5,719 nucleotides of DNA from an uncultured Bacteroidales bacterium (GTDB lineage Bacteria > Bacteroidota > Bacteroidia > Bacteroidales > F082). The notes under the pieces were generated by a model, which was given only the letters and a program-made list of their open reading frames with translations, had not been told where the DNA came from and made no database searches. A program made the translations under genes and the position numbers. Positions 1 to 5,719 of this stretch are shown piece after piece. The stretch is from positions 1 to 5,719 of the forward strand of contig CALAZZ010000041.1 in NCBI GenBank assembly GCA_937926515.1, in the 5' to 3' direction. The first letter of the stretch is position 1. Each line of letters begins with the position of its first letter.

Positions 1-16
1 AAAAAAGTAAACTACT

Positions 17-2128
17 ATGGCCGTAATTGGAAAAATCAGAAAACATTCATTATTACTGATCATTGTGATCGGCGTTGCGCTTGCTGCGTTTGTGCTGGGC
101 GACTTTTTTCAGGGTGGTGGAAGAAGGCAAGAAATCAATATAGCCACAATTGGAGGTGAAGATATCAGCATCATCGAATTCAATCGTAGGTTTGAAGAAA
201 ATGCGGAAAATATGCGTCAACAAATGCAGGATGAACGCCTTTCGCAAGATGATCTGTTCAGGGTCCGTGAATCAACATGGAACCAAATTTTAGAGGAGGT
301 AATAATGGGAAAGGAATATGAAAGCTTAGGTTTGGTTGTAACTACCGAGGAGCTTTTCGACCAGGTTCAGGGTCCTCAACCACATGCTGCCATCATTCAG
401 AATTTCAGCGATCCCCAAACGGGTGAATATGATCGGGCCATGGTGCTGAATTACTTGCAAAACCTGAGCCAAATGCCAGCTAATTCCCGTAACCAATGGA
501 GGCTTTTTGAGCGATTCATAAAAGAAGACCGGCTGAGTACAAAGTATGAAAATCTTGTAACAAAAGCCTATTATACACCTACGGCTCTAGCTCATAACAC
601 ATGGAGGGAACGCAACAACAGGGCAGATTTTGAACTGGTTGCAGTTAGGTTTACCAGTATTGCCGACAGTCTGGTAAATGTTACCGATAGCGATTTTAGA
701 ACATACTATGAAGAAAACAAGCATACTTACGAACGCCAGGCTGCCCGTGATATTGAATACGTAGTGTTTGATATTTTACCATCCGAACAAGATCAGCGTA
801 ATGCCCAGGCTTACGTTCAGGGTCTTGTTGATGAGTTCATTGTAACAGAAAATGTTATGGGATTCGTTAATGCTAATTCCGACACACGCTACAACGACAC
901 TTGGTTGAGTCGGGAAGAGTTGCCTGCTACGCTTGAAGATATCATATTTGATGCAGAGCCCGGTTTTGTTTATGGCCCCTATTTTGAAGATGGTGCTTTT
1001 CATCTGGCCAGATTGGTTGATGTAACCTACCGACCGGACTCCATGAAAGCCAGCCATGTGCTTATTAGTTATGCCAATGCCTTACGAAGCGAGCAAACAC
1101 GATCAAAAGATGAGGCTGAATCTTTAGCGGATAGTTTGTTAACTGTGATCCGCAGAAACCCATCCCAACTTGCTCCCCTTGCACTTACCATGTCGGATGA
1201 TGGAAGTGCCATGCAAAACAGTGGTGATTTGGGTTGGTTCCAGGATGGACAAATGGTAGGTCCTTTCAATGAATTTGTTTATGAAAACAGCATTGGAACC
1301 ATTGGAATGGTAGAAACCGATTTTGGTTACCATATTGTGCAGGTTACCGGCAAAAAAGAACCTACAAAGAAAATTAAACTGGCATTGATTACACATGCCG
1401 TTACTCCTAGTTCACAAACATACCAGAATGTTTTTGCTAAAGCAAGCAAGTTCGCAACCGAAACCCGAACCCGTGCACAATTTGATGAAGTTGTTGAGCG
1501 TGATGGTTTAAGCAAACGTGTCGCACCTGGCCTTACGCCAATGACGAATAACATTGCCGGGATTCAACAGCCTCGTCAGATTGTAAGATGGGCATTTGAC
1601 AGTAAAACACGCACAAATGATGTTTCAACCATTTTTGATATGGACGATAAATATGTTATCGCTGTGCTGACGAAAAAATGGGAAAAAGGAATTCCATCAT
1701 TAGAAGATATGCGTAATAATATTGAACCACAGGTGATTAATGCCAAAAAGGGAGCATACATTGCCGAACGCATGCGTGCGTTACAGAATGACCTGAATGC
1801 AATTGCAAATGAGTTTGGTGTTGCTGTGGAACCAATCAACGATCTTAACTTTGATGCCCGTTCAGTGCCTGGTTTCGGAATGGAAAATAAACTGTTAGGT
1901 GAAATGTTTAGCCTGCAACCTAATGAAGTTGCCGGCCCGATAACTGGTAATACCGCAACTTTTGTTGTTAAAATGGTCAACCTTACACCAGCATCAGAGC
2001 CTGCAAATTATGACAACATCAGGCGCGACCAAAGAAATCTGTTCAGTAATGCGGTGCGAAACAATGCAGCTATGAGGGCTGTTGAGAAACTTACAAAAAT
2101 AGAAGACAACAGATTGCTTTTCTATTAA
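17..2128 (+). CDS. ppiD: Membrane-anchored peptidyl-prolyl isomerase / periplasmic chaperone, PpiD-SurA type
   Basis: A complete 703-residue protein. Residues 1-8 are short and basic, and residues about 11-31 form one hydrophobic membrane segment, as in PpiD, leaving the rest in the periplasm. Residues about 36-205 resemble the helical SurA/PpiD N-terminal chaperone domain, including a G-E-Y-D-R...L-N-Y-L-Q stretch near 136-148. Residues about 342-447 form a parvulin (PPIC) domain: A-S-H-V-L-I with His347, G-D-L-G-W-F at 403-408, Met413, Phe417 and F-G-Y-H-I with His439. Both parvulin histidines are kept, so catalysis is plausible, although E. coli PpiD's own domain is considered inactive. 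Three weaker regions (about 281-337, 452-556 and 580-655) look like degenerate parvulin halves. The ATG at 17 sits directly before the basic and hydrophobic anchor and after an A-rich leader; only 16 upstream bases are visible, so the promoter cannot be judged. The expected role is helping fold exported and outer-membrane proteins. The family call is firm; the symbol ppiD is by similarity of architecture. Confidence 0.9.
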   Translation: MAVIGKIRKHSLLLIIVIGVALAAFVLGDFFQGGGRRQEINIATIGGEDISIIEFNRRFEENAENMRQQMQDERLSQDDLFRVRESTWNQILEEVIMGKEYESLGLVVTTEELFDQVQGPQPHAAIIQNFSDPQTGEYDRAMVLNYLQNLSQMPANSRNQWRLFERFIKEDRLSTKYENLVTKAYYTPTALAHNTWRERNNRADFELVAVRFTSIADSLVNVTDSDFRTYYEENKHTYERQAARDIEYVVFDILPSEQDQRNAQAYVQGLVDEFIVTENVMGFVNANSDTRYNDTWLSREELPATLEDIIFDAEPGFVYGPYFEDGAFHLARLVDVTYRPDSMKASHVLISYANALRSEQTRSKDEAESLADSLLTVIRRNPSQLAPLALTMSDDGSAMQNSGDLGWFQDGQMVGPFNEFVYENSIGTIGMVETDFGYHIVQVTGKKEPTKKIKLALITHAVTPSSQTYQNVFAKASKFATETRTRAQFDEVVERDGLSKRVAPGLTPMTNNIAGIQQPRQIVRWAFDSKTRTNDVSTIFDMDDKYVIAVLTKKWEKGIPSLEDMRNNIEPQVINAKKGAYIAERMRALQNDLNAIANEFGVAVEPINDLNFDARSVPGFGMENKLLGEMFSLQPNEVAGPITGNTATFVVKMVNLTPASEPANYDNIRRDQRNLFSNAVRNNAAMRAVEKLTKIEDNRLLFY

Positions 2129-2149
2129 TAGGGTTTTCATTTTATACAG

Positions 2150-2182
2150 AACCCACTGTGAAACGCTCACAGTGGGTTTTTT
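2150..2182 (+). terminator. Rho-independent terminator of the ppiD-like gene
   Basis: A perfect inverted repeat, ACCCACTGTG at 2151-2160 and CACAGTGGGT at 2168-2177, encloses a short loop. It can be extended by one pair inward and one outward, and six T follow at 2177-2182. It begins 22 bases after the stop codon of the + strand isomerase gene. Read from the other strand it lacks a clean T-run, so it serves mainly the + direction, though it may also slow transcripts coming from rodA. Confidence 0.9.
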
Positions 2183-2248
2183 ATTTGATTCAAGTTGTTC
2201 AAAAGTCAGGTTGAAGTTTATCTTACATATATTAGAGTGGGTAACATT
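2183..2248. other. Convergent intergenic spacer downstream of rodA
   Basis: A short AT-rich spacer between the + strand terminator and the rodA stop codon. I see no convincing intrinsic terminator for the - strand transcript here. The only dyad is a 5-bp pair, TTCAA at 2199-2203 and TTGAA at 2212-2216, without a T-run. The rodA transcript may end at the shared hairpin further on, or by another mechanism. Confidence 0.4.
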
Positions 2249-3508
2249 TTATAAGATACTTAACCGATTGGCATCCTGTCTTATAAAAATAAAGAGCATT
2301 AGTGTAAATGCCCATAAGCTGGAGCCGCCATAGCTTAAAAAAGGCAAGGGAATGCCAATGACCGGAGCCAAACCAATGGTCATGCCTAAATTAACAGCGA
2401 AATGGAAAAGGAGAACTGCAAGCACACCATAGCCGTATATCCTGCTAAATGCAGATCGCTGTCGTTCGGCTAAAAATACAAGCCTGATAAACAACAACAT
2501 ATACAAAGAAATAATCACGAAAGAACCTACAAAACCCCATTCCTCACCAATGGTGCAAAAAATGAAATCAGTACTTTGTTCCGGCACAAAATTGTATTTT
2601 GTTTGTGTGCCATGCAAATAACCCTTACCCAGTAAACCACCCGAGCCTATAGCAATTTTAGACTGGTGCAAATTATATCCTGCACCATGAAGATCAACGT
2701 CCTTACCTAACAATACATTGATCCGGGCCTTCTGATGCGGTTCAAGAACATGATCAAAAACATAATCGACACTAAAAACAAAAATTCCGGCAATCAAAAA
2801 GACTGAAAACAATCTGGAAATAGTTCTGAAACTACGTTTAATAAAAAACAGGCTGATAACAAAGAAGCCTCCCAGGGCCGGTAATACAACCAGCTGGTCG
2901 AGATATAAAGTTGCCACAAATAATACTGTGGCCACCAAAGCTGTTACCAGAACATAGCCTGATAAACCCTCTCGGTACATAACCAGGATAAATGAAAGGA
3001 AAACCAAGGCTGTGCCTGTATCATATTGCAGTAGAATAAGTAATGCAGGCAAGCCTATTATAATGCTGCTTTTCACTATTGTTTTCAGTGATGCAAAACT
3101 TATGTTCTTTTGCGCCAGGTAAGCTGCCAAGGCAAGTGCAGTTGAAAATTTGGCAAATTCAGCAGGTTGAATGGCAAAGCCCCCTATCTGGAACCAGGAT
3201 TTAGAACCCGCAATGGTTGCTCCAAAAAACAATACCATAATCAAACCCAGGATGACTAAACCATAAATTGGGTAGGCAAAAGCCATAAAAAATTTAGCAT
3301 CAATCAATAAGACTATAAATCCTAATATGAGTGACAGTGAAATCCAAAGTAACTGTTTCCCATATCGTTGAGAAATATCGAATATACTGCTGTGGCTTTC
3401 GTCATACACTGCTGCATAAATATTTAACCAACCAATTAAGGCAAGTGATAAATACAGAATCACCGTAATCCAATCTATATTTGCTATGACACGTTTATCC
3501 TCTCTCAT
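2249..3508 (-). CDS. rodA: Rod shape-determining protein RodA (SEDS peptidoglycan glycosyltransferase)
   Basis: A 419-residue polytopic membrane protein, rich in hydrophobic segments consistent with about ten membrane helices. RodA polymerises lipid II into glycan strands in the Rod (elongation) complex with PBP2. SEDS features, numbered from the ATG: N-I-D-W near 10-13; G-S-K-S-W-F-Q-I-G followed by Q-P-A-E-F-A-K at about 101-120; Q-Y-D-T-G-T-A-L near 161-168; D-L-H-G-A-G-Y...Q-S-K-I-A-I-G-S-G-G at about 272-291; H-G-T-Q...F-V-P-E-Q-S-T-D-F-I-F near 299-317; and the end signature P-V-I-G-I-P-L-P-F-L-S-Y-G-G-S-S near 382-397. Asp272 lies where I expect the catalytic aspartate of RodA/FtsW enzymes. 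RodA is preferred over FtsW because the gene follows mrdA directly. A GTG one codon earlier (3511) overlaps the mrdA stop; I chose the ATG because the protein then begins M-R-E-D-K, as expected for the family. An AGGAAGGAG stretch inside mrdA (3525-3533) lies 16 bases before the ATG, rather far for a classical ribosome binding site. Confidence 0.96.
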   Translation of the reverse strand: MREDKRVIANIDWITVILYLSLALIGWLNIYAAVYDESHSSIFDISQRYGKQLLWISLSLILGFIVLLIDAKFFMAFAYPIYGLVILGLIMVLFFGATIAGSKSWFQIGGFAIQPAEFAKFSTALALAAYLAQKNISFASLKTIVKSSIIIGLPALLILLQYDTGTALVFLSFILVMYREGLSGYVLVTALVATVLFVATLYLDQLVVLPALGGFFVISLFFIKRSFRTISRLFSVFLIAGIFVFSVDYVFDHVLEPHQKARINVLLGKDVDLHGAGYNLHQSKIAIGSGGLLGKGYLHGTQTKYNFVPEQSTDFIFCTIGEEWGFVGSFVIISLYMLLFIRLVFLAERQRSAFSRIYGYGVLAVLLFHFAVNLGMTIGLAPVIGIPLPFLSYGGSSLWAFTLMLFIFIRQDANRLSIL

Positions 3509-3510
3509 CA

Positions 3511-5322
3511 CTAAGGCAGTATTACTCCTTCCTTCATCCTTTGATCTAAAACTTTTCTACTCACATCTCTATTTAAGTATTTCTCAATCATCAATGAGGC
3601 TATTGGAGCTGCCCAAATAGAGCCAAAACCTCCATTCTCAACAATAACCGAGATTGCAATTTGAGGCTCTTCAACCGGTGCAAATGCAATAAACAATGAA
3701 TGGTCCTTACCATGTGGGTTTTGCACCGTGCCTGTTTTTCCTGCAGCTTTTATTCCATCAACCCGATACCAGCGGGCAGTTCCGCGTTCCCCTTCAAAAA
3801 CATCAAGCATGGCATCTTTTACAACCCCGAAATGATGCTGGTCAATACCTGATTCCATTCGCCTGGTAAAACGCTCATCAATTTCGTCATTACCCTCAAT
3901 ATGTTTTAAGATATGAGGAGGATAGTAGTAGCCTTCATTAGCTATTACGGCAGCCATATTGGCCAACTGAAGTGGAGTTAGCAAAATCTCTCCCTGACCA
4001 ATACTTAAAGACCTCACGGTAAGCGCATTCCAGCTACCCCTATAAATCCTGTCAAAATATTCCCTTGTAGGAATATTGCCCGGCAACTCAAAAGGAATGT
4101 CTGTATTAAAACGATGACCGAAACCAAAATTATACATGGCTTGATACCAATGTTCATATGCTTCTTTCAAATTGCCTATTCTCGCATTGTTTAGCATACT
4201 TCTGAATGTATTCCAAAAATAGGGATTGCATGAATGCTCCAGGGCACTATGAAGTGCTAGTGGACTTTCATGCGAATGCGTGCATCTGATTGGCAAACTT
4301 GATGGTCCCTGACAGCTAAATTGTGTGGCAGGAGATATGGCACCCTGCTGCAGCGCAACTAAAGCATTTACCATTTTAAAAGTCGACCCGGGTGGATAGG
4401 TTCCGCTAATGGCCCTGTTGATCAGCGGCTTAAGAGAATCGTTAAGTAATGTGTTGAAGTTTTCTCCCCGGATGCGGCCTACCAGCAGATTTGGATCATA
4501 GACCGGACTTGTAACCAGGGCTAATATTTCACCTGTGGCAGGTTCAATGGCAACAATACTTCCTGACTTATTGCGCATGAGCTCTTCACCGTACTGTTGC
4601 AATGCGGCATCAATACTAATATGAAGGTTCTTGCCTGCCACAGGCATTGTATCAAACTTCCCATCCTGAAAACTTCCCATTTCCCTGTTGAAAACATCAA
4701 CCAAAATGATCTTCAGGCCTTTTTCTCCACGAAGTTCATGCTCATAAAAACGCTCTATACCTGATTTTCCTATATAATCACCCATCCTATAATAGGCGTC
4801 AGCATTCATTTCGCTACGATTCACCTCACCAATATCGCCAAGTGTATGTGCTGCAATTGGAATTGGATAGCGCCTGAGCGTCCGTGCCTGAAAATAAAAT
4901 CCCGGAAATCGATACATTTTTTCGATTATGAACCCATAATCTTCTTTTGAAACCTGTTCAAGAAATACAGAAGGTCTGTGACTTGAATGCTGACGAGCCC
5001 TCTGCATTCTTTGCACATAAGATTCAGGATTGATCTTCAGCAACTGACAAAACTCAGCAGTATCAATGAGCTTGACTTGCCTCGGTATCACCATAAGATC
5101 GTAGGCTGCCTCATTGTAAACAAGAAGCTCACCATTCCGGTCATAAATCATTCCCCTGGCAGGGTACTGTGTCATGTATCTTAACACATTGTTTTGTGAA
5201 GATAATTTATAGGTCTGATCAATAAGCTGTAGATAAAACAAACGCCCAAGAAAAATGAAACCAATGGCAAGTATAATTATGATAATAAGTTTTTTACGTG
5301 GATCTGGGCTGCGATTGACCAT
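3511..5322 (-). CDS. mrdA: Penicillin-binding protein 2 (elongation-specific D,D-transpeptidase)
   Basis: A 603-residue class B penicillin-binding protein. Residues about 11-32 form the single N-terminal membrane anchor, after a basic M-V-N-R-S-P-D-P-R-K-K start. Residues about 40-210 form the non-catalytic PBP-dimer/pedestal region, with P-A-R-G-M-I-Y-D-R-N-G at 54-64 and Y-I-G-K-S-G-I-E-R-F-Y-E at about 183-194. The transpeptidase domain follows from about 250 and carries all three motifs of the family: S-T-F-K at 313-316 (nucleophile Ser313), S-C-N at 364-366 and K-T-G-T at 529-532. It cross-links nascent glycan made by its partner RodA during lateral growth and is a beta-lactam target. 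PBP2 rather than PBP3/FtsI is indicated by the rodA gene immediately downstream. An in-frame TTG at 5352 would add ten residues. I prefer the ATG at 5322 because the extension is not family-like and the TTG lies inside the candidate promoter element. A cluster of Cys and His residues lies near the active site (337-365). Confidence 0.96.
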   Translation of the reverse strand: MVNRSPDPRKKLIIIIILAIGFIFLGRLFYLQLIDQTYKLSSQNNVLRYMTQYPARGMIYDRNGELLVYNEAAYDLMVIPRQVKLIDTAEFCQLLKINPESYVQRMQRARQHSSHRPSVFLEQVSKEDYGFIIEKMYRFPGFYFQARTLRRYPIPIAAHTLGDIGEVNRSEMNADAYYRMGDYIGKSGIERFYEHELRGEKGLKIILVDVFNREMGSFQDGKFDTMPVAGKNLHISIDAALQQYGEELMRNKSGSIVAIEPATGEILALVTSPVYDPNLLVGRIRGENFNTLLNDSLKPLINRAISGTYPPGSTFKMVNALVALQQGAISPATQFSCQGPSSLPIRCTHSHESPLALHSALEHSCNPYFWNTFRSMLNNARIGNLKEAYEHWYQAMYNFGFGHRFNTDIPFELPGNIPTREYFDRIYRGSWNALTVRSLSIGQGEILLTPLQLANMAAVIANEGYYYPPHILKHIEGNDEIDERFTRRMESGIDQHHFGVVKDAMLDVFEGERGTARWYRVDGIKAAGKTGTVQNPHGKDHSLFIAFAPVEEPQIAISVIVENGGFGSIWAAPIASLMIEKYLNRDVSRKVLDQRMKEGVILP

Positions 5323-5336
5323 TGTTGAAAAGGAAA

Positions 5337-5350
5337 GTTGTTCAAACAAC
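5337..5350. repeat. Short palindrome between the candidate promoter and mrdA start
   Basis: GTTGTT at 5337-5342 and AACAAC at 5345-5350 form a perfect 6-bp inverted repeat with a 2-base spacer. It touches the candidate -7 element and lies 14 bases upstream of the mrdA ATG, a position suited to an operator. No regulator is known or suggested by the neighbours, and a palindrome this short can arise by chance. Confidence 0.35.
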
Positions 5351-5357
5351 AAAAATA
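5350..5357 (-). promoter_or_regulatory. Candidate -7 promoter element for mrdA-rodA
   Basis: Read on the - strand, TATTTTTG matches the Bacteroidota -7 consensus TAnnTTTG exactly and ends 27 bases before the mrdA ATG, giving a leader of about 20 bases. I see no good -33 TTTG-type element at the expected 19-21 base spacing. A second, imperfect match (TTACTTTG) lies at 5400-5407. AT-rich DNA gives such octamers by chance, so this rests on position as much as on sequence. Confidence 0.35.
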
Positions 5358-5456
5358 AGCAATCCGTTTAAGCTTATCGATAGGATTGTCAATGAATACC
5401 AAAGTAAATAATCTTATTTTGTAACATCATAAATGCCTGTATATGAACAGAAAAGC

Positions 5457-5485
5457 AAAAAACCTTGCAATATGCAAGGTTTTTT
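5457..5485 (-). terminator. Bidirectional intrinsic terminator hairpin after the repeat-motif gene
   Basis: A perfect 13-bp inverted repeat, A6-CCTTGCA at 5457-5469 and TGCAAGG-T6 at 5473-5485, has a 3-base loop. The A-run on one side and T-run on the other make it a valid terminator in both directions. On the - strand it lies 48 bases past the stop codon of the right-edge gene and would insulate mrdA-rodA from that gene's transcript. No confirmed + strand gene ends just before it. Confidence 0.88.
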
Positions 5486-5533
5486 GTACTAACCAACCAC
5501 TATGAAAAAAAAGTACTTATTCTTAATTAATCT

Positions 5534-5719
5534 CTAGATATTAGACGAGAAAATGAGTTCATATAATCTGGCTTTAAATGCGATCTTCATGGTGTTAAAA
5601 GGAATATCATTGATGTAACTTTCTTCAGGCATTTCAAAAACAACTGCCATGGCTCTTTCTGCCATATAATCTGAATAAACTTCACTTGTGTTGAATGGAA
5701 TATCATCGATATAATCCTC
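5534..5719 (-). CDS. C-terminal part of a small protein with repeated Y-I-D/N-D-I-P-F-N-T motifs (partial, runs off the window)
   Basis: An uninterrupted - strand reading frame enters at the right edge and runs 61 codons to a TAG at 5536-5534; the start lies outside the window. Two copies of an eleven-residue motif stand 32 residues apart: E-D-Y-I-D-D-I-P-F-N-T (5687-5719) and E-S-Y-I-N-D-I-P-F-N-T (5591-5623). A strong terminator follows the stop. Between the motifs DNA differs at 8 of 33 bases, and five of those changes are synonymous, as expected for a protein-level constraint. The visible part has no membrane segment and no catalytic motif that I recognise. Similar motifs occur, to my recollection, in uncharacterised Bacteroidota proteins, but I cannot name a family or function. 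Its spacing from mrdA and the terminator between them argue against a shared operon. Confidence 0.75.
   Translation of the reverse strand, partial: EDYIDDIPFNTSEVYSDYMAERAMAVVFEMPEESYINDIPFNTMKIAFKARLYELIFSSNI

Noticed and set aside
776..1980. Several open frames of 66-134 codons on the - strand across the isomerase gene
   Set aside because: They lie opposite a well-supported gene with clear domains, show no recognisable protein features, and overlap one another in different frames.
2192..2203. The 12-mer AAGTTGTTCAAA also occurs at 5335-5346, so the mrdA-rodA block is flanked by short direct repeats
   Set aside because: About one 12-base repeat is expected by chance in a window of this size, and neither flank shows mobile-element features.
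4987..5184. A 65-codon + strand open frame opposite the N-terminal part of mrdA
   Set aside because: It is antisense to conserved PBP2 coding sequence and has no recognisable features or start context.
5323..5352. A longer mrdA starting at the TTG at 5352, adding ten residues
   Set aside because: The added residues are not typical of PBP2 N-termini, TTG is a rare start, and the codon lies inside the candidate -7 promoter element. The ATG at 5322 directly precedes the expected basic stretch and membrane anchor.
5370..5382. AAGCTTATCGATA, identical to the HindIII-ClaI part of common cloning vectors
   Set aside because: The match is only 13 bases, the flanks do not continue into vector polylinker sequence, and the surroundings look like normal intergenic DNA. 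Coincidence is the simpler explanation.

Overview
The window looks like chromosomal DNA of a Bacteroidota bacterium, probably class Bacteroidia or a near relative. This is inferred from protein character: a roughly 700-residue PpiD/SurA-like isomerase, a PBP2-RodA pair of Bacteroidota type, and a small protein with repeated Y-I-D/N-D-I-P-F-N-T motifs. It also fits the moderate-to-low GC content and the lack of well-placed Shine-Dalgarno sequences. No 16S or other taxonomic marker is present, so the assignment stops at phylum/class level.

Layout. On the + strand, from base 17 to 2128, lies a complete gene for a membrane-anchored periplasmic chaperone with a parvulin peptidyl-prolyl isomerase domain. 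It ends at a strong intrinsic terminator. Converging on it from the - strand is a two-gene cell-shape operon read right to left: mrdA (penicillin-binding protein 2, 5322-3511), then rodA (SEDS glycosyltransferase, 3508-2249). Only two bases separate the mrdA stop from the rodA ATG. Upstream of mrdA is about 210 bp of non-coding DNA. It holds a candidate Bacteroidota -7 promoter element, a short palindrome and a perfect hairpin that ends the next gene. The right edge holds the last 61 codons of another - strand gene, which encodes a small protein with at least two copies of a conserved motif.

How the genes relate. RodA polymerises glycan strands from lipid II and PBP2 cross-links them. Together they are the synthase core of the Rod complex, which drives lateral wall growth. 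The isomerase acts in the same compartment on envelope proteins but is transcribed convergently from its own unit, so no regulatory link is implied. The usual mreBCD partners are not seen directly upstream of mrdA.

Most of the window is ordinary core-genome content. The least explained parts are the repeat-motif protein at the right edge and the short regulatory-looking segment in front of mrdA. I see no mobile elements, CRISPR arrays, tRNAs or rRNAs.
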